From the NCBI GenBank assembly GCA_020851115.1, contig JADZDJ010000091.1, positions 1 through 49,428 on the forward strand: a DNA stretch of 49,428 nt. The letters run 5' to 3'. The notes under the pieces were generated by a model. The model saw nothing but the letters and a program-made list of their open reading frames with translations, was not told the origin of the DNA and searched no databases. The first letter of the stretch is position 1. Every line of letters begins with the position of its first letter. Shown in pieces: positions 17,859 to 25,482 of the stretch. The translations under genes and the position numbers were made by a program. The stretch comes from Pirellulales bacterium. Its GTDB lineage: Bacteria > Planctomycetota > Planctomycetia > Pirellulales > JADZDJ01.

Positions 17859-18236
17859 ATGGTGCAAACCGATATCAGTTGGCGGTACGACGTAGATCGT
17901 GGTCCCGATTGGGTTTTTGTACGACTGCACCCCAATGATGGCGGATCGTCCGACTTGGATACTTTGGCGGAACGACTTTGGTCGGTTCTGGAACAAAACT
18001 TCGTATACCGATTAGTGCTCGAACTCGACGAAGTGCCGGTGATCCAGAGTTACTTGATTGCCCAGCTTGTGCTGCTTGGCAAACGGATCCATTCGCACGG
18101 TGGATTGCTGCGACTCTGCGGACTGTCGACGGCTAATCAAGAAGTGATTCGGCTTTGCCGATTGGATGGCTGTTTGCCGTACTTCGGCAACCGCGGCGAC
18201 GCAGTGATGGGGCACAGGCCAATGCAACCGCGATAA
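17859..18236 (+). CDS. STAS-domain protein (anti-sigma-factor-antagonist-like)
   Basis: 125 residues, ATG at 17859 with AAAGGAG upstream. A single STAS fold: DWVFVRLHP, LDTLAERLWSVLEQNFVYRLVLELDEV, SYLIAQLVLLGKRIHSHGGLLRLCGLS, EVIRLCRLDGCLPYFGNRGDAV. STAS proteins switch partner anti-sigma kinases or organise signalling complexes. The phosphoacceptor loop, DSSG in SpoIIAA-type proteins, here reads VIQSYL, so the Asp and Gly are missing and normal Ser-phosphorylation control is doubtful. No kinase or sigma factor gene lies next to it. Convergent with the BON gene. Confidence 0.8.
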   Translation: MVQTDISWRYDVDRGPDWVFVRLHPNDGGSSDLDTLAERLWSVLEQNFVYRLVLELDEVPVIQSYLIAQLVLLGKRIHSHGGLLRLCGLSTANQEVIRLCRLDGCLPYFGNRGDAVMGHRPMQPR

Positions 18237-18341
18237 GCGACAGGCCAGCCGGAAGTTGGCAGGCGATCGTCAACCCTCGATGGAATTCGACTGCCAAATA
18301 CCAAGCTGAGCGCTTGATGCCCAACGCGTGGCTGCCAACGC

Positions 18342-18563
18342 TTAGGCCCAGCACACTTCCAGGTTGTTCTCCACCATCTCGATACCCTCCATGCGCATCA
18401 ATAGCTCTTGGGCCATCTGCTTTTGATACCAAGAACTGACGCGGCCATGCAGCCGAACTCGGCCTTCACTGGTTTCAAATCGCAAATTTCGGCTCGAAAC
18501 GTAAGGATTGGTTTTTAGCGCGGTAGAGACGCGCTGATCGAGCATAATGGTAGAGTGCGACAT
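18342..18563 (-). CDS. Small BON-domain protein
   Basis: 73 residues, essentially one BON module: LDQRVSTALKTNPYVSSRNLRFETSEGRVRLHGRVSSW then QKQMAQELLMRMEGIEMVENNLEV, with the conserved Gly-x-Val-x-Leu-x-Gly strand pair and the closing Val-Asn-x-Leu. BON domains often bind membranes or lipids and occur in envelope and osmotic-stress proteins. There is no signal peptide, so it is cytoplasmic or relies on a partner. No convincing ribosome-binding site is seen. It stands alone in a short spacer-rich region. Confidence 0.82.
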   Translation of the reverse strand: MSHSTIMLDQRVSTALKTNPYVSSRNLRFETSEGRVRLHGRVSSWYQKQMAQELLMRMEGIEMVENNLEVCWA

Positions 18564-18760
18564 GTTGCGCGGATCAAATCTCTGTGTGGTGTTACGCGGG
18601 ATAGGTTGAAGCAGTCAGCCCATCCATGGTGCTTCGCCTGGCCATAGAAATATCGGCCACAGCAAGTGCGAATGTTAAATTGCACCCGTTGCGAAAAGGC
18701 GAGAATTTGGGTTGCCCGATGCGATTGTAGTGGATATGCTGACCCTAGCCGCCAGGCCGG

Positions 18761-19501
18761 TTATGCAGCCCGCAAAATCGAGGTCGCGGCGGTGATCGTG
18801 CGCTTGGGTTGCAACCGAATCACCGTTTCGCGCAGCGTAACTACCTCAATGGATCGCGCCAGCTTCAGATGGTTGAGGTGAGCGAGAAACCTTTCGACCA
18901 TTCGCAAGCCGATGGCCGCATCGGCACGGGCGATCGACGGCGCATCAATGCATGCGTGCCAAATGCCCAGTTTCCAAATGCCGCGATCGAGTGCGCGCCT
19001 CAGACGCTGCAATTGAGCGAAATACGGCATCCATCCGCCCCCGTGAAGTGTGGCGCAGATGGGCACTCGCCACACCCCATAACGCACACCCTGGATGCTG
19101 TGCGTGCCACTTTGCGACGTAGATCCGCGAATGATCGTTATTCCATGCTTCGCCACTAGATCGACATCGCGCTGCCGCCATTGAGGGTTTTCGGCAATTG
19201 TGGTGATATGAAGTCCCGCGCGACGACATTGAAGCAATTGCGCGATAGGGCTTTGATTGGCGTGGCTAGTGGCCTCGATCGCCAGTGCCAGCTCGTGGCT
19301 ATTGCTGCCAGCAATTCGCCCGACCAGCGAGTGCCGAATGGGATCGCTCACCATCCACGTTGCCGGAAGCTGCTGTTTTTGAAAGCGGTCGTAGAGTTCA
19401 ATGACGACCGATTCGGTGGCTTCCGCGGATGAGGCAGAATTCGTTGCGGCTTCAGCATTGATGGAGACGGCAATGACCCCACCAGTTGAGGCAGTTGGCA
19501 T
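18761..19501 (-). CDS. Polysaccharide-deacetylase-fold protein, apparently catalytically degenerate
   Basis: 246 residues from the ATG at 19501, which has GGAGG seven bases upstream; the much longer upstream frame is not protein-like. The layout follows NodB-type deacetylases: an opening strand (VIAVSINAEA), a helix and strand YDRFQKQQLPATWMVSDPI, SHELALAIEATSHANQ in the place of the HxxSH metal motif, AGLHITTIAENP and a late barrel. The usual TFDD start is replaced by SINA, and the His pair is displaced, so metal binding and hydrolysis are doubtful. It may bind sugar without cutting it. There is no signal peptide. The fold assignment is by eye and only moderately sure. Confidence 0.55.
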   Translation of the reverse strand: MPTASTGGVIAVSINAEAATNSASSAEATESVVIELYDRFQKQQLPATWMVSDPIRHSLVGRIAGSNSHELALAIEATSHANQSPIAQLLQCRRAGLHITTIAENPQWRQRDVDLVAKHGITIIRGSTSQSGTHSIQGVRYGVWRVPICATLHGGGWMPYFAQLQRLRRALDRGIWKLGIWHACIDAPSIARADAAIGLRMVERFLAHLNHLKLARSIEVVTLRETVIRLQPKRTITAATSILRAA

Positions 19502-19712
19502 TGTTGATCCTCCGTGCTTCACGTAGGCCAGTCTCTCCAAGACCGTCCCGTGCTGGGGTTCGAAATGGATGCTTCTGGGTCTCGTAAGAGACTCAGCGAT
19601 GCGCATCTTGCAAAATCGGCGTTTTACGCGCATCGGCTGAAAGGAATCGCAGGCCGCTGCCGTAAGCGGGGTTGGTTTGGCGAAGTGGGGTAAATTTTGC
19701 CGGATCGGCCGA

Positions 19713-20261
19713 TCAAATACCGCCCGCTTGGCAATATTCAGGAAGCATGAACTCCTGCCCGCGACTAGCATCGGTCAGCAAATAAGTGCCCATCCTCATC
19801 AGTGGAGGCGAGTATACATGCAGAGTCACCGGTTCACGGCCACCGGCTTGCAGATTAGAAATCTGATGCATGTCTTGATCTTCGCTCGCCGTGCGATGAC
19901 CTTGCGGAAGGTCGCGCGAAAACGTGGCTTTCACGGCGCCGTTCGGCGCAAAGTCGAACAGCGTTTCCGTGGCGGTGCCTAGGAGAATTCTTACGCCGCA
20001 GCTTGAGCCGGCATGATCGTGAATCGGTGAACGTTGCCCATTCCTCCAGCACAAGACCAGCACGCTATACCAATCGCCCATCCGAACCAAGTTGCGAGCG
20101 TATGCTTTTTCGGAAAACCGCAAATGGCTGGCAACGTCTTCGAGTTCGATTTCTAGCTCTTTCATTTCGCGCATCAAATCATCGACCGGCGCTCGGCCAG
20201 TGAGCGTTTCGAGATAGCCGATGAGTTCGTCAAGCGTGCGCGCCATGGATGCTTCGATCAT
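19713..20261 (-). CDS. Cysteine dioxygenase, cupin type
   Basis: 182 residues. It oxidises L-cysteine to cysteine sulfinate using non-haem iron and O2, in the cytoplasm. The cupin carries the three-His site: IHDHAGSSCGVRILLG gives two His ligands, and TLHVYSPPL the third. The Cys five residues after the second His matches the position of the cross-linking Cys of mammalian enzymes. Length is typical (about 180-200). Two starts are possible (20261 and 20246); the first is kept. The M24 peptidase gene lies upstream on the same strand, separated by a spacer that contains a perfect 12-bp inverted repeat, so co-transcription is not certain. A thiol dioxygenase with another thiol substrate is the main alternative. 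Confidence 0.9.
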   Translation of the reverse strand: MIEASMARTLDELIGYLETLTGRAPVDDLMREMKELEIELEDVASHLRFSEKAYARNLVRMGDWYSVLVLCWRNGQRSPIHDHAGSSCGVRILLGTATETLFDFAPNGAVKATFSRDLPQGHRTASEDQDMHQISNLQAGGREPVTLHVYSPPLMRMGTYLLTDASRGQEFMLPEYCQAGGI

Positions 20262-20317
20262 AGTGCAGACGCGCAGCGAAGGTCAATGTTTTCGCTGACG
20301 CCATTTGCCAGCAGTTA

Positions 20318-20366
20318 GTTGTCGTTGGTAACACTTTCAATGGCGATGCCGCAAACCAACGACAAC
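20318..20366. repeat. Perfect 12-bp inverted repeat in spacer
   Basis: GTTGTCGTTGGT (20318-20329) and ACCAACGACAAC (20355-20366) are exact complements, separated by 25 nt. There is no T-run. It lies between the M24 peptidase and cysteine dioxygenase genes and resembles the GTCAGT-type spacer repeats elsewhere in the window. Confidence 0.8.
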
Positions 20367-20387
20367 GGACCTCCACTCACAGGGTAA

Positions 20388-21488
20388 TCACGCCAAAGAT
20401 GATGGAAATTCTGATAATCGAATTAAGCCCGAATTTGTCAGTGCATAGTTTTGTTCAATCCGCATCCCAGCGCGAAGTTCCTTGCCGTAAAGTCCCGGTT
20501 CCATCGTGAAGACATCGCCGATTTCTAAGGTGTCGTCCCAGTTAGGATTCAGCCGTGGCGCTTCGTGTGGGCACAGTCCGATGCCATGGCCGAGGTGATG
20601 GCCGAATTTCCATCCGCGAAAGCCGTCCAGCATTTCAGCGGCCAAGTCAAAAAGTTGCTGACAGCGCATGCCCGGTCGACACTTGGCCTCGAGCGCCGCG
20701 ATGGTTTGCTCGATCTGCCGCCACGCGGCTAGTTGAGGTTCACTCGGCTGCCGACCGACAACGAAGCTGCGGCAGAGGTCGCTGTTGTAACCGCGCAAAA
20801 CGATGGAGAGATCGAGCACCGCAATCTCGCCCGCTTGGCCGGCGCGACGGCGCGGCGGTCCGCCAGGCGAGCAGATTTGGAAATCGTTGCCGATTTCGCC
20901 AATGAATTCGCCGACTGCTTCGGCCATGGCGCCTTGAATGACGGCAAACAGTTCCACTTCGGTAATGCCGGGCCGCAGTGCGTCGAAAGCTGCTCGATAG
21001 GCGCGCTCAGTGGCCGCGACGGCACAGCGCAGCAGCGCCAACTCGTCTTCATCTTTGGTGCGACGGAGTGTCCAAATCGCCGGTCGTAAGTCTTCGCAGG
21101 CCGCCATTGGCCCGAGCGTAAACGGAATGACTCCGTCGCCTCCGAGGCGCTGCGATGAAGAAAGGTCCGGCCGCAGGCAATCGAGCGCTGCACTCCACTG
21201 ATCGTCCACCAGCGTGCAGAAGCGGTTCGATTCATAGGTGAAAACTTTGTCGGCGGCGATTTCGTGTTCGCCCGCAAAGGGAACGCTAATCGTCGTGCCT
21301 CCGTTCCGTTCGATCAGCACAAGTGGATTGTAGAGCGGCCGGCACCAAAATCCGGTAAAATAATAAACGTGCCGTCGGTCGCCGATCAGGGCCACATCCA
21401 GCTTGCGTTCGGTTAGCACTTCACGCAAGCGAGCTTGCCGGCCACGGCAGCCCGAAACAGTGAGATTAGGTACATTGAGTGGTTCCAT
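20388..21488 (-). CDS. M24 metallopeptidase, Xaa-Pro aminopeptidase family
   Basis: 366 residues, ATG at 21488 with GGAG ten bases upstream. It removes N-terminal residues from peptides, usually before proline, using two metal ions in the cytoplasm. The N-terminal creatinase-like domain (1-135) includes RRHVYYFTGF. The pita-bread domain holds all five metal ligands: D226 (VLDLSIVLRGYNSD), D237, H301 (GHHLGHGIGL), E330 (TMEPGLYG) and E345 (RIEQNYAL). The first ligand segment reads DLSI rather than the common DxG, a small departure. Length is normal for the family. Divergent from the second GH5 gene. A proline-specific substrate is inferred from family only. Confidence 0.9.
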   Translation of the reverse strand: MEPLNVPNLTVSGCRGRQARLREVLTERKLDVALIGDRRHVYYFTGFWCRPLYNPLVLIERNGGTTISVPFAGEHEIAADKVFTYESNRFCTLVDDQWSAALDCLRPDLSSSQRLGGDGVIPFTLGPMAACEDLRPAIWTLRRTKDEDELALLRCAVAATERAYRAAFDALRPGITEVELFAVIQGAMAEAVGEFIGEIGNDFQICSPGGPPRRRAGQAGEIAVLDLSIVLRGYNSDLCRSFVVGRQPSEPQLAAWRQIEQTIAALEAKCRPGMRCQQLFDLAAEMLDGFRGWKFGHHLGHGIGLCPHEAPRLNPNWDDTLEIGDVFTMEPGLYGKELRAGMRIEQNYALTNSGLIRLSEFPSSLA

Positions 21489-21575
21489 GTTTGTTTCACT
21501 CCGTGAATAGCATCAATCGCAATTTTAACAATGTCGTTGCACCATCCTACCTCGACCTGCCATTGAGAGGAAGCA

Positions 21576-22739
21576 ATGCGAACCAATTGCCGCAACGGTC
21601 TTTTCGCTGGTTTCGCCAAACGGCTCCTCGGTGCAACGATTTTCTTCGCCGTCGGCGAAATGTTGTTGGCCGATGACGTCGTCCAGATGCCCTGGATTGC
21701 GGTTTCGGCCGATAGGCGTGGGTTTGCTACCCTGCCCAGCGGCAAATCGTTTGTTCCGTACGGCTTCAATTACGATCACGATGAAGCGGGCCGCCTGATT
21801 GAAGACTATTGGGGGGCCGAGTGGAAAAAAATCGAGGACGATTTTGCGGAAATGAAAACGCTGGGTGCGAATGTCGTGCGGGTTCATTTACAGCTCGGTA
21901 AATTCATGGCCACCGCCGATCGGCCCAACGAGCAGTCGCTCGCACGACTGGCGAAGCTGATGTCGCTCGCCGAGCAAATGGAGTTGTATCTCGATCTCAC
22001 CGGGCTTGGCTGTTATCACAAGCATGATGTGCCAGCATGGTACGAAAAGCTGGATGAGTCCGCGCGCTGGGAAGTTCAAGCGAATTTTTGGAAAGCGGTC
22101 GCGGCGCAATGTGCCGACAGCCCAGCGGTTTTTTGCTTCGATCTCATGAACGAACCCGTCGCGCCGGCGAATAACGATCATCAAGATTGGCTAGGCCCGG
22201 CGTTTGCCGGCAAACATTTTGTCCAGATGATCGGGCTAGAGACTCGCGACCGCCCGCGCTCAGAAATCGCCCGCGCGTGGATTGCCAAGCTCGTCGCGGC
22301 AATTCGCACGGTCGATCGGCGGCATTTGGTGACAGTGGGCTTGGTCGACTGGAGCCTCGACCGGCCGGGGCTAACCTCTGGTTTTGTGCCCAAGCAAATT
22401 GCCGGCGAGTTGGATTTCCTGTGCGTGCACTTGTACCCAGAAAAAGATCGCGTCGATGCAGCGCTAAAAACGCTTCAAGGCTTTGCTGTCGGCAAGCCGG
22501 TCGTGATCGAAGAAACCTTTCCGCTAAAATGTTCGCAAGCAGAATTTCGCCGTTTTCTCAATCGTTCAGAGGAAATGGCGGCTGGTTGGATCATGTTCTA
22601 CTGGGGTACGCCTGTGGGTGAATTGCGCAGCTCGACAGGGATCGAAGATGCGATACTACTGCAATCGCTGGAAGCGTTCCAGCAACATCTTGAACAGTTG
22701 CGATCTGCGCAAGCGACACCGCCATGCAACCAGGGTTGA
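21576..22739 (+). CDS. Secreted GH5 family glycoside hydrolase
   Basis: 387 residues, ATG at 21576 with AGAGG five bases upstream. The signal peptide is about 1-32 (KRLLGATIFFAVGEMLLAD). TIM-barrel landmarks: LGANVVRVHLQLG, ELYLDLTGLGCYHKHD, CFDLMNEPV with the acid/base Glu, LDFLCVHLYPEKD and VVIEETFPL with the nucleophile Glu. GH5 enzymes hydrolyse beta-glucans, mannans and related glycans with retention of configuration. The specificity is not readable. It sits head-to-tail with the next secreted protein, the two frames overlapping by 16 bp if that gene uses its first ATG. The pair is probably an operon for extracellular polysaccharide processing. Confidence 0.87.
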   Translation: MRTNCRNGLFAGFAKRLLGATIFFAVGEMLLADDVVQMPWIAVSADRRGFATLPSGKSFVPYGFNYDHDEAGRLIEDYWGAEWKKIEDDFAEMKTLGANVVRVHLQLGKFMATADRPNEQSLARLAKLMSLAEQMELYLDLTGLGCYHKHDVPAWYEKLDESARWEVQANFWKAVAAQCADSPAVFCFDLMNEPVAPANNDHQDWLGPAFAGKHFVQMIGLETRDRPRSEIARAWIAKLVAAIRTVDRRHLVTVGLVDWSLDRPGLTSGFVPKQIAGELDFLCVHLYPEKDRVDAALKTLQGFAVGKPVVIEETFPLKCSQAEFRRFLNRSEEMAAGWIMFYWGTPVGELRSSTGIEDAILLQSLEAFQQHLEQLRSAQATPPCNQG

Positions 22740-22753
22740 TTCGGAGTCGGTTG

Positions 22754-24301
22754 ATGCAGCAGATATGCCTCGCATTGGTCGTTCTTGCGCTGGTCGCGCT
22801 TCGCGGCATCGCGTCGGATTATTACGCGATTGAGGTTGTCGACGCCGACACCGATCGTGGCGTTCCGATGGTTGAGCTGCGCACGGTGAATGACATCGTT
22901 TACTATACCGATTCAGCCGGATGGGTTGCGTTTCGCGAGCCGGGACTGATGGATCGCCAGGTGTTTTTTGCCGTAAAGAGCCACGGCTACGAATATGCGG
23001 CCGATGGGTTTGGCATCTGCGGCGCGCGGTTGAAGCCCGTGGCCGGCGAAAAGGCGACACTAAAGATCAAGCGTTTGAATATTGCCGAACGTTTGTATCG
23101 AGTGACTGGCGAGGGCATTTATCGCGATAGTGTGCTCCTCGGCCGCAAGTCGCCGATCGAGCAGCCGCTCTTGAATGGCGGCGTCCTTGGGCAAGACAGC
23201 GTTCGAGCGGCGATCTATCGCAACAAATTGTTTTGGATTTGGGGCGATACGACGCGTGCGAAATATCCACTGGGAAATTTCCGCACGACGGCGGCGACTT
23301 CCCTTCTTCCTGGCACAGCGGCAAACCGCGGAGGGCTAGATCCTTCCCTCGGCGTAAACTTGCACTACTTCGTCGACACCCGCGGCGTCAATCGCGCCAT
23401 GGCGCCGGTCGAATCGATCGAAGGGCCAGGAATGGTTTGGCTCGGCGGATTGGTCGTGCTGGCCGACAACGAAGGACGCGACCGATTAATCGCCAGCTAT
23501 GCGCGACTGAAATCCCTCAACAAGCCGCAGGAGCGCGGATTGGTGGTCTTCGACGACCAAGCAGAGATCTTTCGCCGACTTTGCCAGTTCGACGTGGATG
23601 CGCCGATGTATCTGGAAGGGCATCCGATCCGAGTCGAAGAGCGCGGCACGCCCTATTTCTATTGCAACTATAGCGTTCCCTATACAATGCGCGTGCGAGC
23701 CGATTGGGATGCGATCCAAGACCCGGCAGAGTTCGAAGGCTTTACATGCCTGCTACCGCAGACGCGATTTGCCGGCGCTCAGAGCCAGATCGAACGAGAC
23801 GCCGCAGGCAAACCGGTTTGGGCGTGGAAAAAGAACACGCCACCACTTTCCGCCGACGATCAAGCGGCACTCCTCAAGGCCCGTCTTCTTGCCGACGACG
23901 AAACGCGACTGCTCTTCCGAGACATCGACAGCGGCAAACCGGTGAAGGCGCACGCCGGCTCGATCCGCTGGAACGAGTTTCGCAAAAACTGGATTGCCAT
24001 CTTCAGCGAGTACGGCGGCCACTCGATGCTCGGTGAGATCTGGTTCGCCGAAGCCCCGCAGCTTACGGGGCCGTGGTCGGGGGCCAAGAAAATCATCACC
24101 CATGACGCCTACAGCTTCTACAATCCCGTGCAGCACCCTTTCTTCGACCAAGACGGCGGCCGGCTGATTTACTTGGAAGGCACGTACTCGGCCACGTTCT
24201 CAGGCAACAGCAACCACACGCCGCGGTACGATTACAACCAGATAATGTACCGGCTGGATTTGGGCGACCCTCGGCTGAAGCTGATGACAGGCGAACGGTA
24301 G
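22754..24301 (+). CDS. Secreted propeller-like protein (DUF4185-like), partner of the GH5 gene
   Basis: 515 residues from the ATG at 22754, which has GGAG seven bases upstream and a clean signal peptide (ICLALVVLALVALRGIAS). An earlier ATG at 22724 overlaps the GH5 stop and is the alternative. An N-terminal beta-sandwich (about 20-115, VVDADTDRGVPMVELRTVND...) is followed by blades with WIWGDTTRAKYPLGNF, MVWLGGLVVLADN, WNEFRKNWIAIFSEYGG and YNPVQHPFFDQDGGRLIYLEGTYS. This is the pattern of five-bladed, GH43-like or DUF4185-like propellers. No catalytic acid could be assigned. The context suggests a glycan-binding or glycan-cleaving partner of the upstream enzyme. Confidence 0.65.
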   Translation: MQQICLALVVLALVALRGIASDYYAIEVVDADTDRGVPMVELRTVNDIVYYTDSAGWVAFREPGLMDRQVFFAVKSHGYEYAADGFGICGARLKPVAGEKATLKIKRLNIAERLYRVTGEGIYRDSVLLGRKSPIEQPLLNGGVLGQDSVRAAIYRNKLFWIWGDTTRAKYPLGNFRTTAATSLLPGTAANRGGLDPSLGVNLHYFVDTRGVNRAMAPVESIEGPGMVWLGGLVVLADNEGRDRLIASYARLKSLNKPQERGLVVFDDQAEIFRRLCQFDVDAPMYLEGHPIRVEERGTPYFYCNYSVPYTMRVRADWDAIQDPAEFEGFTCLLPQTRFAGAQSQIERDAAGKPVWAWKKNTPPLSADDQAALLKARLLADDETRLLFRDIDSGKPVKAHAGSIRWNEFRKNWIAIFSEYGGHSMLGEIWFAEAPQLTGPWSGAKKIITHDAYSFYNPVQHPFFDQDGGRLIYLEGTYSATFSGNSNHTPRYDYNQIMYRLDLGDPRLKLMTGER

Positions 24302-24614
24302 TCATAGTTCCGCGCCGCGACCGTCAATGATCGCCCCGTGTTGACTGGTTGTGGCACGGTCTCCCTCTCCCGAACGTGCCAATTGCTCGACCTATGGCTG
24401 CCGAGAATTGCGCAGAAACGGGCCTTAGGAGACCTTTGGTCGAGTCCGCGATGTGGTTGTCGGGAGAACCGCACACAGCAAGAGAAATCGACGATTTTCC
24501 AGGGCATTTCGGCGTCTAATTCGTCTGGCGAGCGTTTTCTACAGCCGTTATGATGCTAGAAAGCCCACGAAACCGCGGGCCGTTGCAGGGGGTGCCTATT
24601 GTGGGAGATTTGCC
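24302..24614. other. Intergenic region
   Basis: 313 bp without a supportable gene. It contains a short inverted repeat, GGCACG (24353-24358) with CGTGCC (24375-24380), on a C/T-rich loop. The right end holds the ribosome-binding region of the next gene. Confidence 0.5.
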
Positions 24615-25139
24615 GTGTTGCAAGCTTTCAATCGTCAGCGTTTGGCGTGGGTGTCGGTAGGGGTTTTGATTGGTTTCTTGCTGGCGGCGCTGATGCCCGC
24701 GCGGCCGCTCCATGCAGTGGCTACGCACGGTGCCGATGGCTTCGCACTGGCCACCGGCTTGATCGACGCCAATATCGAAGGCGTTTATTTTCTCGACTAT
24801 CTGACGGGCGACTTGAAAGGTGCCGTGCTGAACTTGAACAACGGTCAATTCACCACCTTCTACGAATACAACGTACTGAGAGACCTGCAAGTGGAAGGAG
24901 GCAAAGCGCCGAAATTTTTGATGGTCACCGGTCTAGGCGAACTACGACTGCGAGCGAATCAGTTTCAGCCAGGCGAATCGATCATCTACGTGATGGAAGC
25001 GACCAGCGGCACACTGGCCGCCTATGCGGTTCCGTGGAATCGCGGCAGGGCAACCTTGCCTAGTTCTGCGCCGCAGAACAACGGCTTTGTGTTGCTCAAT
25101 GTGACAAAGTTCCGCAACATCGCCGTGCGACCGCAATGA
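24615..25139 (+). CDS. Small exported protein, conserved in planctomycetes
   Basis: 174 residues starting at GTG 24615 with GGGAG seven bases before it; the longer frame is rejected because its N-terminus is Arg-rich and not protein-like. One N-terminal hydrophobic segment (about 9-31, LAWVSVGVLIGFLLAALMPARPLHA) is a signal peptide or anchor. The mature part reads ADGFALATGLIDANIEGVYFLDYLTGDLKGAVLN, FLMVTGLGELR, SIIYVMEATSGTLAAYAVPW and a closing FRNIAVRPQ. I know proteins with this pattern only from other planctomycetes and know no function. The repeated strand-turn text suggests a half-propeller or beta-sandwich. Confidence 0.75.
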   Translation: MLQAFNRQRLAWVSVGVLIGFLLAALMPARPLHAVATHGADGFALATGLIDANIEGVYFLDYLTGDLKGAVLNLNNGQFTTFYEYNVLRDLQVEGGKAPKFLMVTGLGELRLRANQFQPGESIIYVMEATSGTLAAYAVPWNRGRATLPSSAPQNNGFVLLNVTKFRNIAVRPQ

Positions 25140-25482
25140 GCTGGCAGGCATCGTATGCACGGTAGTCCGCGACTTTTCGCGTAATATTCTCATCGTCCAA
25201 CGAGTATATCGCCCGAACGAACATCGATTGCCATGGCGACGTGGACGGGGCCGACTTCATCGTCGCTTGGCAGACTTATTTTCCGCAAGCGCCGAGCGCT
25301 GCATTCGTGTCGGAACCGGCGGCGATGTGGCTTGTAAGGATAGGCTACCTCATTGCTATCATCGATCATCGACTGCGGATGCCTGAGGTCAACTGGTGCG
25401 ATGGCAAGCATGGATCGATGGCGATATCTCGGACGCTTGAGGGTCCGCGATGAATTGTATTGCGCTTAATACGGAACTGGGC
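25140..25482. other. Convergent intergenic region
   Basis: 343 bp between the exported protein and comEC stop codons. A 70-codon plus-strand frame inside it has no protein-like character. I see no terminator with a T-run and no strong repeat. Confidence 0.5.
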
